DNA of 64,000 bases from Fragum whitleyi (lineage: Eukaryota; Mollusca; Bivalvia; Cardiida; Cardiidae), in NCBI GenBank assembly GCA_948146395.1, contig OX411558.1, forward strand, positions 39,262,116 to 39,326,115, given 5' to 3'. Position 1 is the stretch's first letter; each line of letters opens with the position of its first letter. The translations under genes and the position numbers were made by a program. The notes beneath the pieces are model-generated. The model saw nothing but the letters and a program-made list of their open reading frames with translations, was not told where the DNA came from and searched no databases. Shown here in pieces: positions 24,319 through 37,181 of this stretch.

Positions 24319-24743
24319 CAGTTAAAAAAATCGTGGAATTGACAGGACGAATGATTTTGGAATGATTTTTTAATGGAATTGAATGAGTGTGTGGAGCGAG
24401 TTTTTAGTGAAAGTTGATCCAATATCGCGTATTTTGTTCAGTATGAACAAAGTTATCGATATTCATTCACTCCTTTTAATAAAATATGTGTAAATTTCTG
24501 TTCTTGTGCCTTCACGGGCATATCAGACACTTTAAAATCCAAACCAGCCATTAAAATCTTAGAATAATTTGGTCGATTTGAATTAAATGTTGATCGTCTT
24601 GGTCGATTTCTCATGTTTTCTAAAGATTCTGGATCGTTTTTAGTCGATTTGAATGAATGTTTGGACTGAATGAACAGAGCGCTTAGAGAGATTTAGAATG
24701 GTTTCGATCGGAATGACAGTCAATTTCACGGTGTTACTAACTG
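24319..24743 (+). mobile_element. TA-flanked MITE family D, in duplicate copy 2
   Basis: Copy of 15786-16210 carried by the segmental duplication, not an independent insertion. Confidence 0.7.
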
Positions 24744-27309
24744 TATAAACTAATATACCCTTTCAACATTTGACACTCTCTATCCAATGACCAAAGACAA
24801 TGAGACTTTTCTCTAGCCAACGCATAACCTTTATCAATACGCAAATGATTATTTTTGTCAATTGTTATGAATACCTTGTCACCAAAAGAGGAGCTTTTTT
24901 TTCATAAAATAAAGATCAAAATAAAGATATTATCATTATGATTATGATAATTATTATTATTGTTATTTTTTTTATTATTATTATAATTATATCACTGCAC
25001 GAACTCCGTTTGGTGGCAATTTTTCTTTGTGAGAATCTGATATTTCTATTATTCGTGTTTATTTCTTTTCTTATTGCTAAAGTCCCATTTATAGGACTGT
25101 TGAGGCTCAGCAGCGGATTTAGGCTTTTCTTTAAAGGGGGTTCGAACATACAAAAGGGGACTCGTTTTCACAGAATCACAATATTACATAAGTTCAATCG
25201 TTATCCTGCTGAAATTGAATTTTGAATACTCACATTTGCTATCTTTTGGGCATATCGGACGAGTCCGCCTTAAAATTTTCTTTCCCAGAAAAATCAAGAA
25301 GATGGCAGACAATGTATGCTAAGACCAGACTGCACAACTGTGCAGACTGATCTTTGCCTATAATGCCTTCCAAATTTTTGTTCACAACAGGAATATTTAG
25401 TGAACAGCAGAAGCGGGTTTTTTGACATTGTATGTGAAAATGAAATAATCGGGCTTCAGAGGGGGTTCGCCCTTTGAATCCACAACTGAGGCTAGGGTTG
25501 TTTTGCAGTTGCCCATCTGGATTCCCTCCTATCAATTCTCCCAGATTTTGATGAATTTCGAGATTACCTCTATTCTACACCTGTTCTATTTAGTCTGTAA
25601 ATGGGCACTGTGAAAAAAAAGAAGAAAAAAACAAACAAAAAACAAACAAACAAAAAACCCAAAATAAACACTGGAATATCAGCGAATTCAAAGTTACCAT
25701 AGTGACAATGCCAATTTGTCGGATCAATCTTTAAAACTATTTTCATGTTTCTCACAATTTTTGTCTATTTCAATCAAACTTAACAGAAATGATAAGATGG
25801 ACAATTACTTTTAAAATACGATTTAACCACTTGGACGACGAATCTGAAAAGAGAACCTTATTTTTGACTAGTTGAAGTTTCATGTACTCGGTTACTTTTT
25901 TTGTGAAGCGACCAATGATTTTTTAAGATTAACCTTTCTACACGAAATAAAGATTTTCATTAGAACCAATTAATGAGAGAAGATTAAATACATTTGCGAA
26001 CATTGTCTTTTTAAATTTCAAGTTTTAAAATGGTCCACCATGAAGGAGGATTTGAGGCTTGGTGAGTAATGTTTCAAAATTATTTAACATATATCACAAC
26101 AAAGGTTATTGTTTTATAATTTGATTTTCGCCATGCAGGTTAATAATTACCTACATAACAAAAAGTTGGATTTTGCCACAATACCTTAAGATTACTCGTA
26201 TAAGCATTTTTAAAAAAAATGATTAAAATGATAATTTTTTAGTGGAGTCACTCACCACCTTTTAGTTTTTTTTTACCCCCCCCCCCCCCCCCCGCATATT
26301 TTGAACGCGTAAAACCTGTAGATTCTGCAAGTTCACGTGTACCTATATGCACACACGACCTAATCCACATGCGATTGCGTCATTATTCGAGTTGTGTCTG
26401 TCATATAGGTTATGTAGATATAATAAAGTAAAGAACTAAAATTTGATTGTAAAACAATCGCCTGTATTTTGACATTTTTTCTTTCCCGAATGCATGGTAT
26501 AAATTTCGCCAATATTTTCGAGTATGCACATGTAATATCTATCTGTAATGTCAACCCAATCGCTTTTGTCTTTCTTTTATTTTTTACTAAATATGCATTG
26601 AAAATGAAAACAAAAGAAACGAGTTAATTACTCTTTATACGTTTACTCATTGATTAGTGCTAGTTTGAAAAAGTTGCGTGTATAATATATACGAACCTGT
26701 GCGTGACTTTTCCAACTTTTTCATGTGTGTGAAAGACATACATTGAAAAGCCTGTCATGCATTCAGGATATCATACGGCGCAAACTGTTTGCAAAGTATA
26801 CACTGCTTGCGTGCAAAGCAAGGTATAACTTGCAAACATTTAAGGATGTTTGCATGGCGCGTTAGGATGACAAAGCGGCGAAAGCTGTTTGCAAAATATA
26901 CTCCGCTTGCGTTAAATGCGGGTAATAATTTGCAAACATTCAATGCTGTTTGAAAGACGCGTTTACTATGGAAAAACAGTTAACTGTTTGCAGAATATAC
27001 CCCGCTTGTGTGTAAAGCGGGATAAAATTTGCAAACAGTTTGCACCATCTTGTCATCCTGAAATCAGTGCAGGTTATATTAAAAAAATTCTGGTATTTTG
27101 TAACCGAGACTTTACGTCCCCGTAGCTATCTATTTAGACAGCGGTGAAGACTCGGATCAGACTATGTGGATGCACATGCTGATCCGAGTCTTAACTATTC
27201 GCTTACGGTAAATTGTTGAAATTGTCAAACACAGGCTCATAACTGAAGTTAATCTGCCAAATGTCTCACCACGCAGAGGAACATGGCAACTTCCTTCTTA
27301 CATGGTAAG

Positions 27310-27622
27310 GTTTTGTTTGTTTGATTGTTGTTTGTTTGTATGGAGTTTAACGTCCTTTTCAACATTATTACAGTTATCGCTTGATGGTATGTGCACCTTC
27401 CCATGGTTCCATGTCTTTTCTCACACCAGTATAACCACAACATTTCATCCGAGCCACCAGCTGCTTAGCCCACTTAGATTTACAACTATTTAAACACAAG
27501 TTACTTGCGTCACATTGACTTTTGACAAATTTTGGAACTAAAGTTGGCCAAGTCGGGTTTCGAACTCACGACCCCAGTACTGACAACCCTTAGGGCAGCC
27601 TTTCTCTCAGCTAGCCGGGCTT
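27310..27622 (-). repeat. tRNA-derived SINE, copy 5 (in the duplicate)
   Basis: Same as 18768-19080; one base difference noted (tccaatgg / tcccatgg). Confidence 0.7.
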
Positions 27623-28819
27623 ATCTTTGATGACCGAGTCTTTGTCTTTAAGTTATGTACTTAATTTTCGAAACTATGACCAATTACTTAAAAATACACA
27701 AGCTTCAATTACGAATATTTGGGTATAGTTCGTTTGACTTCTATATGGACCAACATTTTGCCAAAAATCTCAGTATCGAATTAATGAAACGTATTTTGTT
27801 CTTGTCATATCAAAATTTCTATCTAATACCATGAAGAATTTTGGTTTTTTTTCCAGAATTTGTGGAGGTGAAATAATGATTTAGTCTGTCCGTCTACATG
27901 TTAACTTTCTATCTTTCATATCTACTCGTGTCTGTAATGAACGCAACAGCGAATTGTCTATCCAAAAATAGCTCTAATTTGCATAGGGGTTGAGTCAAAA
28001 GTATAAGGTTTTTAGCAAGTCGTTTTAGTATGAGATCGAGTATTTTTGTTAAATCAATTTTGTCGATTTGTTTTAATTCTTTAGGCTATAAAATTTTTAA
28101 TGTTTTCTGTGTTTGTTCAAAAACGGTTTGACCAGTAACTGATACTAGTTTTTATCCATTCTGAGATGAACCCCATATTCCCTATTTACACCAATCAAAA
28201 ATGATCATTTGACGAAGTCGTTGGGATTTCCACGAGGAAAACTAGATAAGCAGTAATAAAGGTACAAATCACGTGGAATTTAAGTTTAAGATTGCCTGAC
28301 TGCGATATGCTAATTAGATTGTCCAAATATGGAATAATGGACATTTATCTGTCAAATGTTAAGTATAATCCACGTGCTTTTACTATTTGTTTACAATTGC
28401 TTACAACTAAACAGCCTTCACCACCCCTGCTAATGAGTTTCTAGTACCTAGTTTTTGTATCCCGTCTTACAGGTTTTGCGTACGTGCAAAGCGGGGTATC
28501 ATCTCAAATGTTTGCGAACGTTTTGTTATTTTAAACACAGGGTTGATCTCGTACAATTGGTGATACGTAATACTCTAGATGTGAATAATATTTGGAACCC
28601 GAATCATAATCTCCATCTTTAAACAAATACGGTAAATGTAGGCAGAGAGTCAATTTTGATTTAATAGAGTAAGATCTATAAAAAGAAGTTTACATAATAG
28701 TCACTTGTCTGGCCTTTATTATTTCAAAGGGAATTAAGTACGTCAGTCATTACATTATTTCAAATTAAGTACCCTGTCTCTGAAAAGAAGTTTTTGTTGA
28801 GCACTTGTTAATATGAACT

Positions 28820-29220
28820 ACAACAAAACATTTCTTAAAATGCTAACAAAAACGACTGCGGCCAGTCTAAATAGTCACATCTTTCTATTATTCCTAACAT
28901 TCAACTGCATTCAAAAATAACTAATCATAATTTTTTCCTCCATTGAGGTATGAATCAAAGTAAACCTACGTTTGAATTTGAAAAAAAAATAAAATACTGC
29001 TTACGGTTTAAACTTCCATAAAAAACATCTCGAAATTGAAAAACAATGAAAGATGAAAAGAATTGTTTTTCTAACCTCTGGAGGTATTTAAAAAAAATGT
29101 ACAATGTATTGGAAAACAAAGTTGACCTGTCACTCATTTTTTTCGTTACCTCTCGGTAATATCCGCGAAGTCATTTTCAGAATATTACTTTCAGATCAAA
29201 TAAATTGATGCAAATGCAAA
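28820..29220. other. Unique non-coding flank of the duplication
   Basis: AT-rich; no gene or repeat family recognised. Confidence 0.45.
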
Positions 29221-29302
29221 TGCGTCCGTAGCGCAGTGGTCTAAAACGTTCGGTAATTAGTGTCAATGAACTGACAGACCCAGTTCGAATACGCACGGAG
29301 TC
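29221..29302 (+). tRNA. tRNA-like sequence (pseudogene or SINE head)
   Basis: 'GCGTCCGTAGCGCAGTGGTC' gives a good acceptor arm plus A box; 'CAGTTCGAATACG' fits a B box, followed by 'cacggagtc', which pairs only partly with the 5' end. About 80 nt with a long variable part. Pairing is too imperfect for a confident functional tRNA; a tRNA-derived SINE head is as likely. Confidence 0.35.
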
Positions 29303-31206
29303 GGATATAGTAAATTTATTTCTTAAATGATTTTAACTTAAATTTAATCATATTTATTGCCTCTTTAATTTCTTGATTATAATATTTTGTATTGACAGCG
29401 TTCTTTTTTCTTCATCAAATATCTCACTTAATAAGCTGTTGTCACCTATTCAAGCTGAGATCACGAGGTTTTGATCGTCTACTTTGCCTTTTTTAAAACT
29501 GACGCAGTGACTGAAATGAATTATTTTCTTTCGTCCATGAGATTCAATGCTAATGATATTACATTTTTTTTCCTTTGTTTGTCGTCAATTGTTTTAATTC
29601 TTTCAACGGAGATCTTAATCCTATTTTTTATTTTATTTTCCTCAATAAACCATCAGATATAGACAGAGACCGAGTAAAGAGGAAAGTGGCAAATTTATCC
29701 TGTACTTTTCTAAAACCCACTTTTGTGTTGTGCGTAGGCTACTGAGCAATGCGAAATCACTTAATGCTAAATATCAAACGGTTAACCTACACAGAGCGAA
29801 TGATAAAATTAGGTAAACTCTGCCGTGTATTTTATTTCATTATTTTTAATAATTTTCAAAAGATTTAAATAGCCTTAAAAGTAACATCGTATGAAAAAAA
29901 AAGAAATAAAAAGACGAGAGAGTGTCTCGATCTTCGGACCTCTAGCCTTACGCCTATATCTATCTCTGGTCATTTATCACAACGGGGTATATTTTGTAGT
30001 AACGTCCATTTATTTGTTATCTATATAAGGAAGTGGGTACCGAATATCAATGAAGGTCAACAGGTATATCAAACGAGACACGGGTAAAAAATGTTTCACA
30101 ATACTTTATGAATATGCGATGCGGATCTATACATAAGTTTCATTAGGTTCTATGTTTCATACATACATTAATTCAAATAATACGCTCTTCATAATCGATA
30201 ATCAAATATCATGAAGCAAAATGTTAATATTTCTCCAAAACGAGTCAGAAACATAAGGGACACTTTGGGTAGGTTCATATCGGACTCGGTTTCGACCCGA
30301 GTTAACCGGGTTTCCATCAGAACGACCTCGGTTTCGACACTAGTGATGTCATTTTAACCTTTCAACATCGACGCTTCTGATCCTGGGTCAGGCCGGTGTT
30401 ACTTGGGTTCCAAAATGGCGTCGAAAATAGTGCACAACAATTCGATAACATAGAATAAAAGTTCTCTTTTACTTTAAACAACAAATATTTTTTTCTTATT
30501 TCATATAGTATTTTGCACGAGTTTATCACATTTCTTAATGGGATAACGATATTTCATGGTTGAATAATTATTGTAGCGGTAAGTGTGAAGTTTGTTTACT
30601 ACCACCAGTGGGTAACTCCGTTCATATGAATGTCCTTTCTGCGCATGCATATTACAGTCAATTTTAGATAATTACATCATCTCTCGCGACTCTCGGGCTG
30701 CCATTTGAATTTCCCCTTTGTGAGCAGACGTGCAAAATAACTGCGTACTGAAATTGTTTTCACCAGTAAATTAAAACATATTTCAGCCAATTCAATATTT
30801 TTCAGTAGGGAAATACCTCCTTATTAGGTCTCGAGATTGTTGACGGATGTAAGATCTTTGATACCAATTTTTGGCGAAACCTCTTTGGTGAAGCCATAGA
30901 TATCCACACCCCGCCATACTACAGGTTTATCACAATTTATTACGCACTAAACACTCAAATAACCCGCGTTGGTATTTTTCGTTCAACCTAAGTACCATCT
31001 TAAGCTATTGTTAGGCTCTTAAGTTAATGATATATAGCGGCCTGACATCACTTTTAGCTTTTTATTCAATAATGATGATAAAATCCTTCTGTCAAAAATG
31101 ATTCTTTAATGTTTCGTCTTGTTTTGTACAAAGACCTTACAGTAATTAACATCGTGAAATTGACTTGAACCTCAATGAAAACTTTTCTAAATAGCTCACC
31201 CAACTT
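29303..31206. other. Non-coding stretch, no gene seen
   Basis: AT-rich DNA; no clear exon, RNA gene or known repeat. 30260-30420 is somewhat richer in GC but has no frame that looks coding. Confidence 0.4.
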
Positions 31207-31320
31207 CATTCATTCATTCATTCATTCATTCATTCATTCATTCATTCATTCATTCATTCATTCATTCATTCATTCATTCATTCATTCATTCATTCATTCT
31301 TTCATTCATTCATTCATTCC
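31207..31320. repeat. (ATTC)n microsatellite
   Basis: About 28 tandem CATT units with one TCTTTC interruption near 31299. Confidence 0.97.
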
Positions 31321-31389
31321 AAACACTTACTCCATGGACAAACATTGAAAAACGCGAGAAAATATAAGATCAACAACTACAATCAAGAT

Positions 31390-31650
31390 TAAAATCGCTA
31401 GAAAAATCCACGATTCTACAGATTTGATTGAAATTTATAAGCGATTTATTGGTTCGTGAAGACATAGAAAGCTATTTATAGAACTTGTATGCATATTTTA
31501 TTAAAGGGAGGTCCAATTTCGACGAAATTATCGATATTGTATTAAGTGCCTTAAATTTCACTTAAAACTCGCTCCACACACTCATACAATAATTCAGAAA
31601 TCACTCCAAAATCATTTCACTTGTCGATTTCACAATATTGTTATATGGAA
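31390..31650 (-). repeat. Family D MITE fragment, inverted
   Basis: 'ttaaagggaggtccaatttc', 'tttcacttaaaactcgctcc' and 'acttgtcgatttcacaatatt' match the family in reverse orientation; the outer end near 31390 is eroded. Confidence 0.5.
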
Positions 31651-31668
31651 CATTTCAAATAATTTACC

Positions 31669-32480
31669 GTAAATCCCGGACTATAAGCCGTGTTTCCGTG
31701 TCAGTGAGTTTCATTGCTACTGGTTATATTTAGGTTCGACTTATATTTGACAGTCATGAACCATTAATGCAATTATATCAAAAGATCGTGGGAAGAGAAA
31801 AAAATAAACACACACTCATAATCATTAAAGGAGAGATAATTAATAAATACGCCAATACCAACTTAGACAAATATATCCCTAAATTCCTATTGAATAAGTT
31901 TAGCCGCCACCCATTCGCGAAATTCTTAAAACCCTTTTTATAAGAGCGGAAAGCCAAATGCATAATGGTAGATATTAAAGACCATGAGGAATTAAGAAAT
32001 CAGAAATATCGGGACTCTATGGGTTACGTTTTAGCCTAGCGAATTGCCAGCGAAAAGAATAACGACCTAGAATCTAAACATATCAAAATCATCACGCGGG
32101 GAAGCTGATAATTGTCCGTTATCTTTCAATGGTCGGATAGTTATCACAACTCTTGCATTCAATACGAAAGCTGACCGTTACAGGCTGATATCGAAGAGCG
32201 TATCTATAAATAGCATCCAGAGAAGTGACGGAACGGGTTAAGGTAGAATTACCATGAGAAATAAAGAAATTGGAAACATCGGGACTCTAAGGGTTCCGTT
32301 TTGGTCAAGCGAATTGCTGGCGAAAGTCAATGACGTAGTAATTTCGTCATTGAAAATAACCACCCAGAAGCTTAATATATCACATTATGTCCACTTAAGA
32401 TGTAACTGAAAATTACCTTTCCAATTGAAAAGATGTTCATATTGCCTCTCGTAAACAACAAATAATTTGTAATACGGTAA
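31669..32480. repeat. Possible old transposon, 'cggactataagccg' type
   Basis: Left 'atttaccgtaaatcccgg' and right 'tacggtaaat' are inverted; 'ggactataagccg' is a phrase I recall from dispersed elements in invertebrates. Internally two related segments, 31975-32060 and 32250-32345 ('gaggaattaagaaat...gggactctatgggtt...cgaattgccagcga'), are repeats of each other. No ORF. Confidence 0.3.
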
Positions 32481-33075
32481 ATACGCATATGTCATCGACG
32501 GTTTACATGTTGGTTAAATTTACTTTGAAGAATGCCTTTTGGCGCACTGCCGTATCTACTATTCATTGTAAAGTTCTTGTATTAAGTCATTTCAATACTG
32601 AAACAGGGATGACGTAAAAAATTGGCCTTAGCGTGGAACAAGAATTGTTATTTGACTTACGTCATGTTAGTGAAAAAGCCCCGTTGAATATTTTTGAAAT
32701 AACACGGGTGTTGTGACAATAGTGGAATAACTTGTGAAAATGACGCCATATTTTGTTTGCTGACGTCATTTCGCAAACGGCGTTATATATTTCGCGGAAT
32801 AACTGTAATGATTCCGAATCGATGAATATCTGGAATTTCCACGGTTTATCAGGTCATATAATTAATATATAATATATATATAATGTATAGAATATTCAAT
32901 CTATGCTCATTAAATACCGAATTTCTTAAACTCGTCATTTGAAGCCTAGTTTTTTTATCTGTTTATAGATCACTTGTTTAATAAATTCGGTATTCAATTA
33001 TCACTCATTCAATATCCTATAAATATTTCAATGCCGTCCAAGAAACCCGACATCGGGACGACTTCAAATTTCTTA

Positions 33076-33510
33076 CAGTTAACACCATCGTAAAATTGAC
33101 AAGTTGAATGATATTTGAATGGTTTTGGAATGAAAGTGAGAGTGTGAGTGGAGCGTGTTTTGAATGAAATTAAAGGGAGATAATCCATTATCGTTAAATT
33201 GTTCAAGATTAACTGTAATTAGTACCTCCCTATAGTAACATATGCATACATGTTCTATTAATAACTTCCTATTTCTTCAAGAACCAACCGGACGCTTTCA
33301 ATATCAATTATGTTTGTGAACTCGCGATTTTTTTCTACTTATATTTTCTTTGAATATGGTTTTTGGTTGTATATTTTAAGTGATTTTGGAGCGTTTTTGA
33401 GTGGTTTGAGTGAGTGTTTGGAATGAATGAATGAATAAATGAAATGCTGACTGAACGATTTAGAATGGTTTTGATTGAGATGAATGTCAATTTCACGATG
33501 TGACTAACTG
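33076..33510 (+). mobile_element. Full-length TA-flanked MITE (family D)
   Basis: TA, then CAGTTAACACCATCG..., ending ...CGATGTGACTAACTG, TA. Subterminal 'aaaattgac'/'gtcaatttc' are inverted. 435 bp; this copy shows the intact structure of the element that is interrupted at 36434/53004. Confidence 0.8.
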
Positions 33511-34099
33511 TAAAAGGGGTATACTACCTTAAACGTTATTCATGAGTCGAATTTGTTAAGTGAGGATTAAACGCAATTCGACACCAGGATGAGTTAATAT
33601 GTGTCCTTGCTACAATAGAATTCAGTTCGTTAAGTGTTTTGAGATGTCATTTTGTCTGTCAATTGGAAGACCCACGAAGTATTCATATTAAGAAATTTCA
33701 CCTTGAGTTAACAATGATATTTAGAAATTGTCCACACTTGTTCGCCCTTTCACGGCGAAAGATCGCTTTTGAGTTCCTTTTTTTTTTTATAGGAGACGAT
33801 GGTTATAGACTAAAACGTCGTAACTATAGCTTTGTAAAGCGGTGAAAACATTTTTTGTTGGTTTCTCTCTTTTTTAGATTTTTGTAAGACTTTTCATTTG
33901 TTAATTATTTTGATCGCACAAAAACTAAACAGAGAATTAATCATATCTTCTCGATCAAAGTACTGAAAGTGCTGATGGTGGATGTCCTTATTTTCCATAG
34001 TAGGTTAATATGATCAATATGGTGCAAAAATATATGAATAAAAAATGGGAAAAAATGAATTAAAAAAATCCCCCCAAAAATTCGATTTAAACAATATTA
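33511..34099. other. Non-coding stretch
   Basis: Nothing recognised beyond AT-rich DNA and a 'cctcgtaactacagctt'-like phrase also seen at 15535 and 3640. Confidence 0.4.
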
Positions 34100-35005
34100 T
34101 ATAGTCCGTTTGACTTCTATATGGACCAACATTTCGCAAAAAATCTCAGAATTGAATTAATGAAACGTATTTTTTTCTTGTCACATCATATTTTCTATCT
34201 TGTACCATGACGAATCTTGCTTTTCAGATTTTTTGAATGTTAAATAATGATTTTGTCCGTCCGTCTACATGTTAACTTCCAGCCTTTCATACCTTCTCGT
34301 GTCTGTAATAAACGGAACAGCGACTTGCCCAACCAAAAATAGATCTGATTTGCATAGGGGCCGAGTCAAACGTGTATGATTTTAAATGAGTCGTTTTGGT
34401 TTAAAATCGAGTATTTTTAAAAAATTAATTTGGTCGAAGATTTTTAATTCCTTGGGATATCAAATCTGAGTGTATTTTTACTGTTTATAAAAACCGGTTG
34501 TCCTAATAAATTATATTTGTTGTTATCTATTTTGAGACGAACCCCATATTCACATATTTAGACCAATCAAAAATCATTATTTAACGAAGTCGTTGTGAAT
34601 TTCACGAGGAAAACTAGATAAGCAGGCGATTAATAACGGTACAAATCACGAGATATTTAAGTTTAAGATGACATGCCCGTCGATATGCTAATTAGCACGT
34701 CCAAATAAGGAAGAATGGACATTGCTTATGTCAAATATTTAGTATAAAACCACGTGTTTTTACTATTGTTTATATCTTGTTACAGCCTTCCTCACCCCTC
34801 GTGTTTAAGAGCGGAAAATGTGAAAATATTAACATTAACTAGATAGACAAAATCATTATTTTGAAATCATTTTATTCCCAAAAAATATTTTTTGGAATGG
34901 TATTTAGCTGAAATTAAGATTTTACCACATACTAATTGCTAATTCAAACTCGATTTTATGCAATTGATGAAAAGGTCGGTCCATATAGAAGTCAAACGGA
35001 CTATA
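34100..35005. mobile_element. 0.9-kb element with 28-bp perfect inverted ends (family E)
   Basis: TATAGTCCGTTTGACTTC... (34100-34127) is the exact reverse complement of 34978-35005. The left ~700 bp is shared with 19192-19890. No protein-coding frame, so non-autonomous. Confidence 0.75.
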
Positions 35006-36125
35006 ACAATACTTTAGCTGTATACATGTCCTTCGTACAGAATACACAATTGTACAAAACTGTGTGACGTTTATGAAAACTTTCGCAAACAGGATCGATG
35101 CTAACACCAGTCCTCGGCCCCGAGACCTGTGGTTTTTAAGGAGGTTTGGTAGAAGTTGCCATGCTGCAGGTCCTTCCTGCCTGTAGATAACGGACATATT
35201 ATTCATTTATCTATCCTGTTTTGAAAAAAAATATTCCCTTTTCAACACTCATTTTTCCATACCTTTTCAAAACAAATGCTGAAAAAAATAAATTGCTTGT
35301 GCCAAGCAATTTCGTCCTATCCCACACTGTTTTCCATACATTTTACCCATTAAAGTGCTTAATTATAATTAAAGTTTTCAAGGAGGACCTGTTTTTATCT
35401 GGAAGGATCTGTAAGATTTAGGACTAAAAGATCTATGAGGCTGGTGGCAAATTGTAGTTAGTAAACCCTGGTTGCCAAAAGTTTTCATCTTGAACGAAAG
35501 ACTATGCATTTTTGTCAATCATCAAATTGATAAACATATAATACGTCCTTAGTGTTTTGTATAAAAAAATATCCTACGAGGTTCGGGGAATAGATACTCG
35601 ACAATTATACCTTGGTTAACTTGACCCGACTTTGACCTTTGTGGAAAAAATGCTTAAATAACAATTATCGACATATTTTATCAATTAACAAAATAAATAT
35701 TACATTCAATACCGTTTGTCATTCATTCCTATGAAAGCACGTGCACAGCCGAGTAGGCATAATAAGATTTTTATACATCTAAATAGCAGGGGTCAGATAC
35801 AAGTCAATAAAACTGCGCTATATCAATCCCACAACCGAGTTAGATATGTTTTCATACAACACACTAAGTATGTTTTATATTTATGTTGTCTCATAACATA
35901 TATTTGCCTAGTTTTCGTCGATATTTCTATCAGAAATGCAAGTTTCTAAAAAAAAAATCGCATTATGTCATTGTACTAAAAAATTCCATGTGAAAACATA
36001 AAAAAGATATTATATTGGATGTTATCACACATATATTTGTATATTTATAAGATAAATTGCAATGCCTACTATATGTATGAGATTCGTCATAAATGGCGTC
36101 TTACGAAATCCCAAGATTTGAGTAT
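35006..36125. other. Non-coding stretch, no gene seen
   Basis: Contains a 'gaaattgcttgtg...caagcaatttc' hairpin at about 35290-35312, similar to hairpins inside the giant transposon. No gene recognised. Confidence 0.45.
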
Positions 36126-36127
36126 TA

Positions 36128-36434
36128 CAGTTAACAACATCGTGAAATGGACAAAATGAACGAGTTTGGAATGTTTTCGGAACGAAATTGAATGAGTGTG
36201 TGGAGCGAGTTTTGAGTGAAATTAAAGGGAGGTAAGCCAATATTGCTAATTTTGTTCAGGATGAACAAAATTTGCGGTATTGATTACCTCCCTTTAATTA
36301 AAAAATGTATAAATGTTCAACAAATAGCTTCCTATTTCTTCAAGATCTAATCAGACGCTTACAATTTCTATTAACTCAGTGAAATCCATATTTTTCCCAT
36401 CTATTTTTTACTTTGAACGAAGTTTTTGTTATAT
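36128..36434 (+). mobile_element. Family D MITE, left part, interrupted by the giant transposon
   Basis: Preceded by TA, starts CAGTTAACAACATCGTG and follows the family up to 'agtttttgttatat', where the giant element starts. The rest of the family sequence resumes at 53008 and ends TAACTG-TA at 53138-53140. It is therefore the empty-site evidence for the insertion. Confidence 0.8.
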
Positions 36435-36473
36435 GGACCTGTTTTTTCCGTCCTGCATTTTCTTGTTACGTCA
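36435..36473 (+). repeat. Left terminal inverted repeat of the giant transposon
   Basis: Starts GGACCTG, then T-rich, then CCGTCCTGCA, ends TTACGTCA. The final TTACGTCA resembles the subterminal motif. Confidence 0.85.
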
Positions 36474-37155
36474 CCAAATTCTCAAAAATCTCTTTGTGTG
36501 TTCATGTGGTGTTATTAAAAATGATATGTAGTGTTGAGTCAGTAAATTGAACACCTTTTATCAATTCAAGTATTTAGTCTTGGTCATTGTATTCAAAGAA
36601 AATTCCAAAAACATGCTAAAATTCTGGACGGAAAACGTTAACGTTTTACCCCTACTGTTAAAAAAAATTAATTTCAAATAAACTGATTGGTTTTCGTTGG
36701 ATTTGACACTTCAATGTTATGAATAACATGTTAATTCCTAAGATTTACACTTTTCATGTTTGTAAAGGTTTTCTGAAATATGAGAAATCAGCAATGAAAA
36801 ATGACGTTTAAAACGTAATTTTTCGTTTCTTTTAGGTTACGTCTCATCAAATGCCTATAAAAACACATTCTTTTTTAAAAAATGTAATTCGACAAGTTCA
36901 GTATCATTAACTACCATTCTCAAACCTTTTTGGTACAAATCAAATCCGTTCACACCGTTAGTTGTTGAAGTACATGTATTAGCATAAGTATAGTCATCAC
37001 TTTTTCATTAAATGTTACGTCATTAAATTTTATGTACTTCGAAATATTTCTGAAACTACAGTGTGTAAAGACTTGCAGAATACACGCTTTTATACGGAAA
37101 TGACGTAAGCGATCGATAATCATTTTGGAAGCACATGAGCGGCACAACATTTAAG

Positions 37156-37181
37156 ATGGCTGAACCTCGCGAACACGAGGG
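37156..37181 (+). CDS. Predicted first exon of the transposase-OTU gene
   Basis: 'aagATGG' in good context, MAEPREHE then GG|gtaagt, a near-perfect donor. It leaves two bases, which is the phase needed by the acceptor at 40917 (..cttcag|G TAT AAA). The main exon has no ATG until codon 28 of its open frame, so an upstream start is expected. The intron (3.7 kb) spans the subterminal array. A rival start with a donor at 37322-37351 ends in the wrong phase for that acceptor. Confidence 0.55.

Larger units (their letters stand above)
20286..28819. repeat. Tandem 8.5-kb duplication, copy 2
   Basis: Near-identical to 11756-20277, same orientation. Homopolymers differ in length: G-run at 23084, C-run at 26277. 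Ends abruptly at 'atatgaact|acaac', after which unique sequence begins. Either a very recent tandem duplication or a retained allelic/assembly copy. Confidence 0.95.
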
